Shown here: positions 31,408 through 44,122 of the stretch, piece after piece | Position numbering within the stretch: the stretch's first letter is position 1 | Layout of the letters: the number at the start of each line of letters is the position of its first letter | Assembly: GCA_016802295.1 (NCBI GenBank) | Contig: JAESIW010000124.1 | Coordinates: forward strand, 248,001 to 312,000 | DNA length: 64,000 bases | Direction: 5' to 3' | DNA from: Brachionus rotundiformis | Lineage: Eukaryota > Rotifera > Eurotatoria > Ploima > Brachionidae | Made by a program: the position numbers and the translations under genes | Notes under the pieces: model-generated | What the model saw: the letters and a program-made list of their open reading frames with translations, nothing else | The model's database searches: none | What the model was told of the DNA's origin: nothing

Positions 31408-31910
31408 TTTTGTCTTCTATCTAAGCCTTTGCTAAAACTAAAGCACAAATGGTCAATTTTATATGGCAAAAACAGGATGCTCGGACCTGACAGATAAATT
31501 TACTTACGCAATAAGAGCAATTTTCAAATTAAAAAATTCCTGTTAAATATTTAATCAAGGAAATTAGTTTTCTCAGTGCTTTTATTGTGTAAGAGTTGAC
31601 CACTAGTTGGCCAATTAGAGCAAAATGTTAATTAGATGACCAATTGGATTAATTGGCCAATGAAATGAATAGAGTCAATGAAGCGGAAATGAATAGTTTG
31701 GATCAAGTATTTTTGTTGTTTAAATAGAACTGACCAGAGCCAGATTAGATTTTTATTACCGGATTTTGCCGAATGTTTACGCGAGAGAAAGTTAAATTGA
31801 GTTGCGTAATTAAGAAAGAGAATTTGTTGTTGTTGTTGTTGTTGGTATTGTTTATGACAGAAACACGTTCGGGCTTAATTAATTTTTATGAGTTGCGTAA
31901 CTTAATTGAT
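31408..31910 (-). promoter_or_regulatory. bZIP gene upstream region with TATA, CCAAT boxes and bZIP sites
   Basis: Seen directly: TATAAAA on the minus strand at 31457-31463, about 50 bases before the ATG; CCAAT or ATTGG at 31611-31615, 31640-31647 and 31652-31661; and three copies of TTGCGTAA in either orientation at 31504-31511, 31802-31809 and 31893-31900. TTGC|GTAA joins a C/EBP half-site and a PAR half-site. A TTG microsatellite is at 31827-31845. Inference: this is the promoter and may be autoregulated. Confidence 0.5.
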
Positions 31911-31949
31911 GATCTACAAAAAGATTGAGCGGGCCATGCAAATAGCCCC

Positions 31950-34900
31950 ATGTGATCGCTTTATTGATTCTAGAGACCTGGTCCAACTTTAATTAAAATA
32001 AACCAGAGATTGCTCAACTTTTTAATCAATTACATTTTTTTTAATTAAAAATAAAATTTTATTAATTTTTTTTCTACTTTTATTTGATTAGAAAAGAACA
32101 AAATAATTGAAATATTATCAATTATCTAAGTTATATTCATCTGGTGTCTTCATAGGCAGTAAAAAAATAATTAATAAAAATTTTAATTTCTAATAGACTT
32201 TTTTTATTTCTAATAGAAAAAAAAAATCATTAAAGTTATCAAAAAATGATGACTTAAAAAAAAAATAAATAAAAAAGACATTTTTTTTTATTTGATTATC
32301 AGAATTATTTAAATTTCACTAAAAGATTAGTAAATATTAAATAGAAAATTTTTTTTAAAGATAAAAGTCCAATTAAAAGAAAAAATAAAATTTTTAATTA
32401 CTGATTAGGATAAAACAAAATTATAACTTAATTAACTTGTTTATTTATTAAATTATCAGAGTTAAATCATTTGGTCTTCATAGGCAGTAAAAAATTAATT
32501 GATAAAAATCTATTTATTTATTTATTTGTTTAAAAAACACCTCTTGGGTAATATAAAGTAAAATATAGAAAAATAGCCAAAAATTAAGATGCTTTAAAAA
32601 TATTAATTTTAAATTTTTTTACTTCTATTAATGAATGTTGACTAAAAATAAATTAATAAGAAATTTTTTTAACTTGCACTTTAAGATTAGTAGAAATTAT
32701 ATAGAAAATTTTATTGCTTGATAAAAGTCTAGTTAAAATAGTTAAATGAAAACTAAGATGTCAAAAAGAAGAAAAGAATAAATAAAATTTTATTCATTGA
32801 CCAAAATGAAAAGATATTAAAACTTTCTTAAAATCGATTTATTTTTTTAATTATTGGACATTATCTGGTATCTATAGGCACTAGAAAGTAAATTGCATTT
32901 TCATACCTAGTAAATAGACTTTTTACATTTCTCCTTGGAAAAAAATTTATTAAAGTTACCAAAAATGTTGACTAAAATTAAATTAATAAGAACTTAATTA
33001 TCAGAATTTAAGATAAGTAGAAATTATATAGAAAATTTTATTACTTGATAAAAGTCCAGTTAAAAAAAGTTAAATGAAAATTAAGATGTCAAAAAGAAAG
33101 AAAGAATATATAGAATTATTAATCACTGATTAGGATAAAACAAAATTTTCGCTTAATTAACTTGTTTAATTATTAAATTATTAGAGTTAAATCATTTGGT
33201 CTTCCTAGGCAGTAAAAAATTAATTGATAAAAATCTATTTATTTATTTGTTTAAAAAACACCTCTTGGGTAATATAAAGTAAAATATAGAAAAATAGCCA
33301 AAAATTAAGATGCTTTAAAAATATTAATTCTAAATTCCTTTATATCTATTAGAAAATAAATTTATTAAAATTGACTAAAAATAAATTAATAAGAAATTTT
33401 TTTAACTTAATTATCAGAATTATTTGAATTGTACTGTAAGTTTTGTAAAAATTATATTAAAAAATTTTATATTTAGATAAAAATTTAATATAAATAAATT
33501 TAGTAAAAATGAAGATGTTAATTAAACAGAATTATATTAATAAAATTATTTCCATTTTTAGAAATTAGATAAGAAATTTCTCAATTAGTATCAATTATTA
33601 GGCTAACTACGCACTAAAATATTAGTCAATAATTTTGAAAACCGAAATATAATTCATTGATCAAAATAAAATTAAAATTTTTTTTAGTTGATTTATTTTT
33701 TTAATTATTGAAGTTAAATTATCTAGTATCTATAGGCACTAGAAAGTAAATCGATATTAACTCCTTGTGGAGTATAGTGTAATCACTTTTGATTTTCACT
33801 CAAGTCGATCCTTTGCCCTTACTTCTTTCCATGTCATTCCCATTCTGGTGAGCTCTTTCGTGATTGTCCACCTCCAAGTTAATGCCGGTCTGCCAACCTA
33901 AAGTAAAGTTAATGCCGGTCTGCCCACCTTTCCTCGCGTTTGAGGTGCCATTTAAGAGTCGCGTTTGGTATTCTTTTCTAAGGACAAGTCCAAGACAAGA
34001 CAGTCTTTTATTTCTGATACATTGAGAGTGTCCCATGTAATCGCTTAATTTAGTCTAAAGACCTAGTTCAACTTTAATTAAAATAAATAATTAAAAATAA
34101 AATAAACCAGAGCTTGCTCATTTTTTTAATTAAAAATAATATTTTATTATTTTTTTTTACTTTTGAATGATTAGAAACGAAGAAAATTAGTTTGTTTATT
34201 AAATTATCAGAGGTACTTCATTTTTGTGTTATCATACCTAGTAAAAAGACTTTTTTCATTTCTAATAGAAAGAAAATTTATTTAACTTATCAAAAATGTT
34301 AACTAAAAATAAATTAATAAGAACTTAATTATCAGAATTTTTTAGATTGTACTATAAGATTTCCTAGATAAAAGTCCAGTTAAAATAAGTTAAATCAAAA
34401 TTAAGATGTCAAAAAGAAAGAAAATAAAAATAATCAAATTTTCAACTTATCTTGTCGTTTAATTACACTTAAATCCAGTTAATAATATTTAAAATCACTT
34501 TTATTAATGCTTATAAAACATAAATAAATTAAATGTCTTTTCAAATCAATTACCTTTTTGTTCATTTAAGGAAAAAATTTATTTATTTTCTTACTTGATT
34601 AGATTAGAAGAAAAATAAATATTTTTTTATATTAATAAAATTATCAGAGTTACTTCATCTGAAAAATTAAATAACTTTTAAAATAAAATTATCAAAAAGA
34701 TGAAATTGTTGAGTTAAAATAAATTATTATTATAACGGCTTTTATTTCTTTTTTTTTTAAATTAAAAACAAAATTAATTAAAAGATAAAAATTTAAGAGC
34801 TAAATTAATTAATATGATCGATGATATTTGAATTGTTTATCAAGTTTTTCAATTCAATTGGTTTAATTCCCAATTTTTGGTATCTTCTACATCTTTATTG

Positions 34901-35400
34901 TTGTTGTAGTTATCGTTAGTGCTTGTAGCCAAAATGTTTCATCATTGTGTCATGGTGGTGGTAGGCTTTATTTTGATAGTAGTCAATAATAGATAAAATA
35001 TAATTTACTTTTACTATTTTTATTTAGAAAAACTTAAAAAGGACTTTTCTCAATTGATAAAAAAATAGAATTAAATTCTTTTTTTTATCAAATTATCAGG
35101 CTTACTTTATCTGCTATCTAATTGCACTAAAAAGATTAACTAGTAATAATTAAAATAGTATTCGTTTTTATTAGATTTATTTATTTATTTAAGAAAGAGT
35201 TTCCAGGGCAGATCCTTCTTTTCAACCCCTCTTGTTAGATTACTTTAATAAAATAATTAATACTAGAAAAAGAGAAAATTAATTAAAATTAATTATTAGA
35301 AAGAATTTAATAAAATTGTATTCATCTTTAGAATTTAAATAAAATATTTTTAATTAGTTTATTTGTTTGATTATAAAATTTAGTTCATTTCGGTTTTAGT
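31950..35400. repeat. degraded higher-order tandem repeat array
   Basis: A marker motif (CATTTGGTCTTCATAGGCAG TAAAAAATTAATT or variants CTGGTATCTATAGGCACTAG AAAGTAAAT) recurs near 32139, 32468, 32867, 33192 and 33717. Blocks 32396-32610 and 33120-33335 are nearly identical at an offset of about 725 bases, and 31951-32110 recurs at 34033-34190. Monomers of about 330 and 400 bases alternate, so two monomers make one unit. The array is interrupted by an RTE LINE fragment at 33780-34040. Confidence 0.65.
33780..34040 (-). pseudogene. RTE-type LINE C-terminal fragment inserted in the repeat array
   Basis: The minus frame has QCIRNKRLSCLGLVLRKEYQ, matching the QCIKNKRLRWLGHVLRM block of the copy at 22318-23108, and ends with the HERAHQNGNDM segment. 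It contains an internal direct duplication of GTTAATGCCGGTCTGCC. Confidence 0.7.
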
Positions 35401-38059
35401 AATATTTAAATTTTTTAAAGATTTTAAATTATTTAATTGATTTTTTAGAAAAAAATTATAACTGTAGACTGACAATTATCCCCTAAAATATTATTTGAGA
35501 TTTAAATAATTAGAGATATTTTTTTAATTAAAAAAAAAGTTAATGATTTAGCAAGGCTAGGGTTAGGTGCAATCAATTAAAAATTTTGATTAAATATGTA
35601 TTTAGAAAATAAGAAAAGTTTAATTAAAAAATATAAAAAAAATTTTAAATATAATTATTTGGATATGTCGTACACACTAAAAATATTATATTTGCTAAAA
35701 AAAATTTTTATTTATATATTTTACAAAAGATAATAACTGAAATATAAAAGACTATTATTTTATTAATTTTAAACAAAAAATGAAAATGTAAGATGGTCAA
35801 TAATTGGTCTAGCCAAGTTTTTATTGACGACTAGTCGCATTTTGCCGAATGCTCCGATTGATTCTGCTTGATTAGGACTACCTTCAGTGCTAATTAATGT
35901 TTCGTTAGAGATTTTTGATGAAACTTAATTAAATATGTGGTATAAAAATAATTTTTTCTATTTGCCTAATTCTGCAAAGTTATCCACAATATTTGGTACT
36001 GTTTAAATAAGACTTGCTGAGCATAAAAATTTGTACATAAAATTATTAAGATATCCTCTCGTCATCTTTAGTCATATTGTGGTAAAGTTGCTATTTTTTC
36101 CAATACCATTTCTTTACTTTTGAGTTCCATTTACATTCAAGCCAGTCATTTCTCATTTGCCATGACTCTTGCTTTCAGATTCGGACTCTGCATATGTGCT
36201 TGGCAGTCAGGTTGTTACCACTAATCCACTGTAGTCAGTTAGTTAGTTAATAGATTTTTAATTATCAAGGAAAAAACTGTGTTTAGCACAATTCCATCAA
36301 TAATGATATATATTTAAAAAAAAATAATAAATTAATGATGAAACAAATTCGTCAAAGCTTTTGTTCGAAAATAATTCAAAAATTTTAAGACACATCAAAG
36401 CTGATTTATTTTTTTTCAATTAATAATTATTAAACTGAATCAATTAACTTTTTTTTTAATTTTCTTCAAGATAAAAAATATCTATAATTTAGATTTTTTA
36501 TAATTTTTAAATAAATATATGCTATAATTTATTTTATTTTTCATTATTAAAATAATTAAGAAAATACCTTGATCACTCGGTTTTATTTTTTTTTTTGAAG
36601 AAAATGGTAAAATTTTCTAAGAACAGCATTTGGAAATGGCTTAGAATTAATCATAAGCTTAAGTAATGGATTATTAAACATGTAAAATGATTAAGAATGA
36701 GACAAAAATGCTTCAATAAATTAAAATGGATCTTGGTACCAAACCAAAGTTGAGAAAAACAATTTAAATTTTATGAAAAATTCTCTTTTATGAAGCCTTA
36801 CCATGTTATTTTTTAAAAAAGAGTATTAAATGTCTTAAAACAATAGCCTAGAACAAAAAATTGGCTCTGTTGTTCCAAAATAATAATTTCAAAAATATGA
36901 TAAAATTTAACTTAGGTACATTTTAGCCATTCTTTTCAACCAGGCGGCCTATTTTTGCGCCTTTGGTAATCTAGGACGTCTTATCTTCACCGGTTCATCT
37001 TTTCAATCAACACAAACCCTTTAACTTTCCACTAACATTCTAAATTTATATTTATAATTTAAAAATGCAACTAACTCATGGCACTTCCAAAGCTTGACCC
37101 TCGTAAACTTTGGCTATTCAAATTTGCAGTCAATTTAGATATTGTAGTTTAAAAGATTTTATATTTTATTTTATTTTAGTTAAATTAAAAATCTTAATTA
37201 TTCTTATTAAGTGATTAATTTATCTATATTTATATTTTTAATTTTATTTAATAAGAAGATGGTGTAGAATTTTATATCAGAAAACGTGATTGGAACGATC
37301 ATCATCATTTTTTCCTGAATATCCGCTTATTATATCATCTATAGATCACACTTTCCGCATTAATATATTTAAAAAAAAGCTAAATAAAAGAATAAAAGAA
37401 TTAGATAAATTTGTTTATTTTATCAATAAGAGGTATACATTATACACGTGAGTGAACGACTAATTTACCTAAAACCATAAATTAAAACGAACCAACTGGT
37501 TCCTGAAAAAAATTTCTATTAACAAATTGAAAATAATAAGAAATGTTAGCTGAAGAGTTTATATATTATTTTGATTTATGGCTGTCTTATGCGATCAATA
37601 ATCAGATTTTTAAATTAGTTTTGAAAGCAGTCGGCCTATTTAATGAATACTAATAATTAAGAAATATTCAGCTCAAGTTTATATATCATTTAATTTAAAT
37701 AGACTTGTAACATTAATTTATTCTAAACCATCATAAGATGTGATCAGGTTGGGAAAAAATTAATAATTTATTAAATTTAAAGTTATCTTTTAATTTGCTT
37801 GGGCTGTCTGGCAATTGAGCAGGACAGAACTGTAATCTATTTATTTTTTTTTAAATAATTTAGGAAAAGTTTTTCCAGAGCAGTTCCGAATGACAGAGTC
37901 TTCTTTTCAGTCCACATTGAAAAAATGATAAAAATAAAATTTGTTTTAATTAAATGTGTACAATTAAAGTAGAAAAATTAATATTATTTATATTATTTAT
38001 TTAAATTAAGTTTCTGCTTAGAGTTAGGTGTGATTATGATTAAATCAAAGGGTGTTTGT
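35401..38059. other. gene-poor AT-rich intergenic DNA
   Basis: No coding frame with protein-like composition. The stretch 36060-36230 is slightly more complex (a minus reading with WQMRNDWLECKWNSKVKKWY is possibly LINE-derived, unproven). A similar short pair (35200-35235 and 37870-37915, GAGTTTCCAGGGCAG.TCC and TTTTTCCAGAGCAGTTCC) hints at a small shared repeat. Nothing else stands out. Confidence 0.4.
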
Positions 38060-38999
38060 GTACTTTAAATTGTTTCTGTAGGATCCTTGAAGCAAAAAGT
38101 CCTAGATCTCGAGAGCTATTAATTCGTGGCTTTGTCTAGTGGTGATAAATTTTGAAAAAAGCTTGCTCGGTCATCGATCAGGTCGATTTTTAGCTCGTTG
38201 TGGATTGTTTTGATACTTGTCTTCAACGGAAAATATTTGATGATTCTCAAGACTCGGTTTTGTGAAGTTCAGTACAAAAGAACAGAACAAAGTGTAAAAA
38301 AATTAAATAACTTTTCTTCTAAAAGTTTAAAATTAATTCTGTGAATGCAAAATGGTGCAACATTCTAAGTTGCATCAACTGTAAAAGTCTGCTAATGATG
38401 TGTAAAATCTCTGCAAAATTAGCAGACATAGATATTTGATGCAACTTTGAATGTTGCACCATTCTGCATTTACAGAATTAGGTTTAAACCTTTAGAAAAA
38501 AAGTTATTCAATTTTTTTACACTTTTTTCTGTTCTTTTTGCCATTTTGTACTGAATTTCACAAAACCCAAGACCCATCTTCTGGGTACCTGATTGTAGTA
38601 TTATAAAACAGTAGTCCAACAATGATCTTATGACATGAATAATATTCTGTTGATTTTAGAAGAGGATCCTTAATCGATGATTTTATTCACTGCCTTTTGC
38701 AGAATTTTTTGAATTTCTTTTTTATTGGAATTAGTTTTGGATGCTATGTAATAAATAGTAGAATTATCAGGTTTTTTTTTGCTATGTTTATTTTCGAATT
38801 TTTTAATTCCCAGTGCCATCCATTTGTCCATGTTTCTAAAGAAAGAATTTCTATTTTAACATCAGGAGGAATACTTTTAGCTATATCGCTAAAAAACATC
38901 ACGCTAAAAAACATAGCTATATCGTATAAACATCTTTGGGGATAGGCAACTTTCCTGAGGGACCCCACATTTAATAGACTTGCTCTTTGAAGTTTGACT
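38060..38999 (-). pseudogene. LINE family A reverse transcriptase, interrupted by a MITE
   Basis: In minus order: CGVPQESCLSPKMF near 38965 (the GVPQGS..GP.LF palm motif), ETWTNGWHWELKNSKINIAK near 38770-38830 (post-FADD block), RSLLDYCFIILQSGTQKM near 38580-38640, then after the MITE RVLRIIKYFPLKTSIKTIHN at 38185-38245. The last two blocks match the sister copy at 1143-1676 (RSLMDYCF and RILKIIKFFPLKT). Several frameshifts; dead. Confidence 0.75.
38256..38567. mobile_element. hAT-type foldback MITE with 8-bp target duplication
   Basis: GGTTTTGTGAAGTTCAGTAC at the left is matched by GTACTGAATTTCACAAAACC at the right, and the inverted arms continue for about 140 bases (AATGGTGCAACATTC.. against ..GAATGTTGCACCATT). 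Flanks are CAAGACTC (38248-38255) and CAAGACCC (38568-38575), an 8-bp duplication with one mismatch. It splits the LINE at 38060-38999. A right end of the same family is at 48750-48828. Confidence 0.8.
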
Positions 39000-39201
39000 A
39001 TTGTAACTGACTCTAAAAGAAAGATTTCCTAGCCTATTCGAATTAGCATTAAAATTTCTGCCAATTCCAGCATCATCAGGACCAGTTGAACGTCTTTTTT
39101 CGAGATCTGGATACATCAATAGACCACATAGATCTAGGCTAACAGTAAGCAATCTTGAAGCAACAACATTATTATGTAGCAATTTTGAATTGCTAGATAT
39201 T
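38995..39201 (+). pseudogene. hAT transposase C-terminal fragment
   Basis: The frame reads ERFPSLFELALKFLPIPASS then GPVERLFSRSGYINRPHRSR and LTVSNLEATTLLCSNFELLD, stop at 39199-39201. This is the hATC dimerisation motif (fP.La.lA..yL.ipasS...ER.FS..g.i...R..L.......+ll). It is intact over about 65 residues to its own stop, so it is a younger relic than the one at 28165. Confidence 0.85.
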
Positions 39202-42200
39202 TAGTTATTTATTTTAATTATTATTTGTGAAAAACACAGATGAAGAAAATAAACTGATTATTAAGCAATTTTTATTTTATATTTTAATTTATTATATTGA
39301 ATAAGTACTTTAAATAAACTCAGGGACATAACTTAAAAATGACTTTATTTTTTGACTTACGCACAAGTCTGGTTGTTTTGCAGCTATATTTAGCTTCGGA
39401 TTTGGTAAAGTTAATTAGAAAAAAAGCCTAGATCATATTTTCGTTTATTATTATTGTTTTTTTTAAATTGGATCTCTTTTTTGGTAGAAAAAAAAATCAA
39501 ATTTATTTTTATAAAAAAAGATAATTAGCCCAATGCTGTATAATATTTTAAAATAAAGATAGAATTTTGTGTCTTAATTTCGTTTGGGACAACACAGCCA
39601 ATTTTCCCAACATTTATTGTACCATGCTATTTTACCAGATATTTAATACGCTGTTTTGAAAACATTACATGGTGTCGGCTTACTGAGCTTGTCTTTATAA
39701 TAGACAAGCTTAAATTTCTCATAAAATCAGATAACTTGATATGCCAAATATTGCTACAGATATCTTAATTTACTGAATTACTGGTAAAGCTAAATTAATG
39801 GATTTAAACTTAGTAGCTGTCTGTCTGACATTTGATTAAGCCTTTAAGAATCATTAAAAAACCGGGAAGTATTTAAATTATAGGCCTGACTGATCTTTAT
39901 ATATCTAGGTGCTTTTGTCAACCAGCTCAACTTGGGAGAATCAGGCTCTTTATTTAATCTAAAGATTATAAGTAAAGACTTATCATATTTTATCATTATC
40001 CGCATCAAATTCCTGTCCTAATTCTTTAAAATAAATATTTAATCCAGTTCATTATAAATTCAATTAGCTTTATTTCAAACTTGGACTTAATATTTGCTAT
40101 TAATTCATTATTTTTCAATTATTTTGTTTAAGAGGAGCTTAAATTTTTATTTTAATTAAAATATTTAATATTTCTTAATGGCATATATCTCAAATTGTAA
40201 CTAGATACTACCTTGATACTAAATTTTTACAATCGACATTTTCAAAATAAATGATAACAAAATCGATTTTATAATTTTTTTTTTTAATAATTAAATTCTT
40301 TGGTTAAAAATTAAAATTTATTTTTAATTGCGTCAGATAAATTTAGAAAGTTGTCAAAATTCAGATAGATTTTTGACATTTGATATTATTAAAATATAAA
40401 AATAAATTAGATAGTAAAAATCAAAGTCAGAAGTTAGTAAAGTAAAGTAAATTATGTTCTTGTGGTGATGAAAATATTTAAAAAATAAATAATTCCGATA
40501 TTAATAAATTAAAACTAATAAGCTTTATTTTGGTAAAAAGATAACAAGTTATCATTGAATAGAGCTGTTGTCAAGTTAAACGCCTGTTAAGCTTATTTTA
40601 ATTCACTTTTAAAATTTTTATAAATTTAAACAGTATTAATTTAAGCTAAATTATCTATTTATATTTATAGATTTTTTAAATTATATGTTTGATTATATAT
40701 CGGTAAAATCAGAAATTAAATAATAAACTAAAGTTAAGATAAATATATATATTTTAATTATTTTTATTTGGAAAATAATTATCTATCAAGATTGCGGCTT
40801 TGAAAATTGATTGTTTAATGGATGTCTCTTTTGATTATTTTGAATATTAAGCAAATTAATGATATGATATGAATATATTTCGACAATTCTAATAAAGCTC
40901 TTAATTCAATCTATATCTCATCTAAATTAAATATTTTTATAATTAAAATTTATTTGAGAAAATAATTGATCTAAAAAATCAATCAAAAATTGCGTCACCG
41001 AAGCCTCATTTAAACCAGGATACATAAAAATGTTCACCCAATGTTCTTGTATCGATTCACTGGGAAATCAATAGGTTGAAAACATCAAGTTTTCTATTCA
41101 TTTTCTAAAAATTTTTAATTTCTATCAGTCTCTTTTATCTATAAATTATTAGAATAACATTTATCAAGTGAGAATTTAATTGACGATGATTAATTTTGAA
41201 GAATATTAAATTTTTTTTAATTTAAATTTTGGAAATTTAAAGATTAAATCAGTTATCTTATCTTTTTTTTAACTAAATAAAGCTTCTTTGGTCAAGTCTA
41301 GACTTATTGACTTTCCTTTTATTGCTGGTAATTTTTTTAATTGCGCAAATGGTAAAATTGGTTTAATTTAAAGTTTTTAATAAAATAACTTTTTCTCTAG
41401 CAAGAGTCACATTTTAGAATTTTGATGATACTTGAAAGCTAAATCAGAATTTGGTAACTATTTATGGCACACTCGATGACACAAAATTGATTTTGTGGCC
41501 CACACACAAACATCCGTTTTAAGTTTAGCTAAATAGTTTTTATTTGCAGCCAAATTGGTCCCAAGTGTAATCAAATTGATTACGAAAGAGAATTTGGATA
41601 CATTGCCAACTTTTAAGTTTAACATTACCAATTATTTTGACAACAACATATTCAAGTTAAATAATTTTTCTATTTTATCCAAATCTCTAGGACTAAAATT
41701 AATTCTAAAATTTTATAATTAAATTTATATTTTAGATTTGAGAGAGTATTATCTTTTTGTTTTAATTTAAGTAATTTTTAATTAATTTCAATTTCTTAAG
41801 GCAAAGATTTTTTCGAGTCAATTACTGAAATGGGATTTAAGTGGCAATTAATGATTAATAAGCTTATGACTTTACCAATATAAATAGATAAAGTTTTTTC
41901 CTCTCTGTTAATTAATTTAAATGCGAAAAAAAGTAAATTTGCTCAGTTGGTTTATTATTTTTTTTCAATATAAATAAAACTTAATATTTACTTAAAAAAG
42001 TTATGCAAAAATTTTAAATTAATATTAAGATTTTATTTTGATTTATGTTAGTTTACTTTGATGGCCCTTCGGGTCGGTCATTTTCTACTTGACACCAGAG
42101 GGTTTTTTAAGTTATATCTAAATTAAATAATTTCAAAAGAATGGTATTTTTTTAACACTAGGCTCTTGTGACTTGAAAGAATGAAAGAAAAATTGGAAAC

Positions 42201-42949
42201 GGATCTTTGAGTTTTATGGTCAATTTTTTGGTAGTTTATTTGTTAAGTAAAGCAGAATCTGTCATCCATTGTCAATTGGTGATCCAGAAAATAATTGGCA
42301 GGATTTTTTAATAAAAAAGTTGAAGCTTAAAAATTTTATTTGTTCTCTTATTTTGGCAAAAATTATGTAATTACATTTATTTGGCCAAATTTTCATCTTC
42401 CATAGGCAAAACCATAACTCAATTTTGTTTAAATATTTATTTTTATTTTTTTATAAACAAGAACAAACTAATAGAGTGTTTTAGCTAACAAAAAAAAATA
42501 TTAGCTAACAGAAATGAGTGTTTTCTGTCGCAATTATCAGCTTTGGTAACATTATAAAGTTAAAAGTATGTGAGCCTTTTGGTACGCCTGCTCTGACTGT
42601 GAAAGAATTAGATGTGATTTTTGGTCAAAAGGCTCTATTAAATGACCAAATTTACCAAATAAGTACTTAAGATTTAAATTTAAATACATGTTTTAAAAGC
42701 TTTGGATAAAACAGAAAAGACCATGATTGGAAAATTAAAATTTTTCCAATCAATAAAGTATTGAATTTGGAGTGATTATCACTGGACTTATCCATTTAAT
42801 ATGCTTCTACAATTTTTAATATAAGTTACGTATTCAGTAAATTGCAAAACATAAAACCAAAAAAAGAAAATTAAGTGAAAAAAAATCACATGAAATACAG
42901 AAAGAAAAAAGGTATACAATTGATTAAAAAAATCGGTTCAAAAGTTCAG
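39202..42949. other. gene-poor AT-rich intergenic DNA
   Basis: I see no gene or structured repeat. A small GC-richer motif, GATGGCCCTTCGGGTCGGTC near 42060, resembles the GC-rich end of LINE tails but has no partner in the window. GTATCTAC-like RTE remnants are absent. Confidence 0.4.
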
Positions 42950-43330
42950 AAATTTTTACAATTTAATATTTGAAATGACCGCCTTTGGCATTACAATGCG
43001 CTATCAATCCAAAACTCTTTTTGGCATTGATTTTTGTACATACTCAGCAGGAATCTGTAGCCACTCTTTGGGTCAAGCCTCTTTTAAATGCTCAATAGAA
43101 GCTACTTTAGTGTTTTACATTTTGGCATGCATGTATGACCATAAGTTCTCGATTGGATAGATCTGGTGAATATAACTCCTTAAATACTTTGCTTAGACTT
43201 ACGCTTTTAAATTCTTTTGTTATAACCCACTGTGTATACGCCTGTTCCTTAGCTAGATGCATTCAAGAACTTAAAAGGGATTAAATTGAATTAAGAGAAA
43301 GAATTATGTTTGGATAACTGTTTATTCGGA
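42950..43330 (-). pseudogene. Tc1/mariner transposase C-terminal relic
   Basis: The minus strand reads YSPDLSN then, after a frameshift, PIENLWSYMHAKM, a stop, VASIEHLKEA, PKEWLQIPAEYVQKSMPKRV and VMPKAVISNI. SPDLNPIENLW..mK is the block around the third catalytic acidic residue of Tc1-type transposases and the rest is the usual C-terminus. Dead: one frameshift and several stops. Confidence 0.8.
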
Positions 43331-44037
43331 ATCTGCTAATATAAGAAAATTTAGTCCTTTTATAATAATAAAGACTAAATGCAAAAAAGTGCATGCCTAA
43401 GAAAGCAAGTTATAGAGACTGTTACCTGTGTAGTAACCTGACTTGAAATTTTTTTTAAAATAAGTCAAAATTACTGACCAATATCAAACAAACTAAAAAT
43501 TCTAATTTTTTAGTAAAAATATTGCGTTTTTCAATCAAATTTTGTTACCTTTAGCCAAATTTTGTTTTCAATTCAAATATATAAACAAGGTTTCAATAGA
43601 AAAATATATCTGAATGTGAAAAAAAAAATTGTTTCAACATTTGATTGAAAAACGTCATCGTCTGACAAAAGCACTTAGATATATAAAGATCACTTAGGCC
43701 TGTTTTTGTTAATATTTTTTATAAGGCATAATCAAATGTCAGACAGACAGCTACTTAATTAATATAAATCCATTGATTAATTTTTCACCTTAAGTAAAAA
43801 TATAATCAAAAAAATTATCCATAAAATTAGAGGAATTAAAACAAAAATAGAATAAAAGATAACTAAAAAAAGAAGTGCATTTTCTTAATTAAAGCTTAAA
43901 TAATGATCAAAAACATCTAAATGATCCAACTTGTCAAGTCATTAGGCTTGACGACCTTGGACTTTTTAGGAAAAAAAGAAGATAAATTGTAAATTTATTA
44001 AAAGCAAACAAATTTAAAAAGTAAAAGATAAGTGTTC

Positions 44038-44122
44038 CACTTATATGCCATTGGTTGTGATCTAACTTGGTGTTTATGCAAATGACTTTCGTTTTCACTA
44101 AGTCTTGCGTCTTCTGTTGCAT
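44038..44122 (-). pseudogene. tiny RTE-type LINE fragment
   Basis: QQKTQDLVKTKVICINTKLD matches, with an internal deletion, the KTQNL...AKTKVMYINTKLD segment of the RTE copy at 22318-23108. Confidence 0.55.

Noticed and set aside
31827..31845. TTG microsatellite, also GATTA repeats at 52806 and ACT repeats at 26668
   Set aside because: Ordinary short tandem repeats, no array structure.
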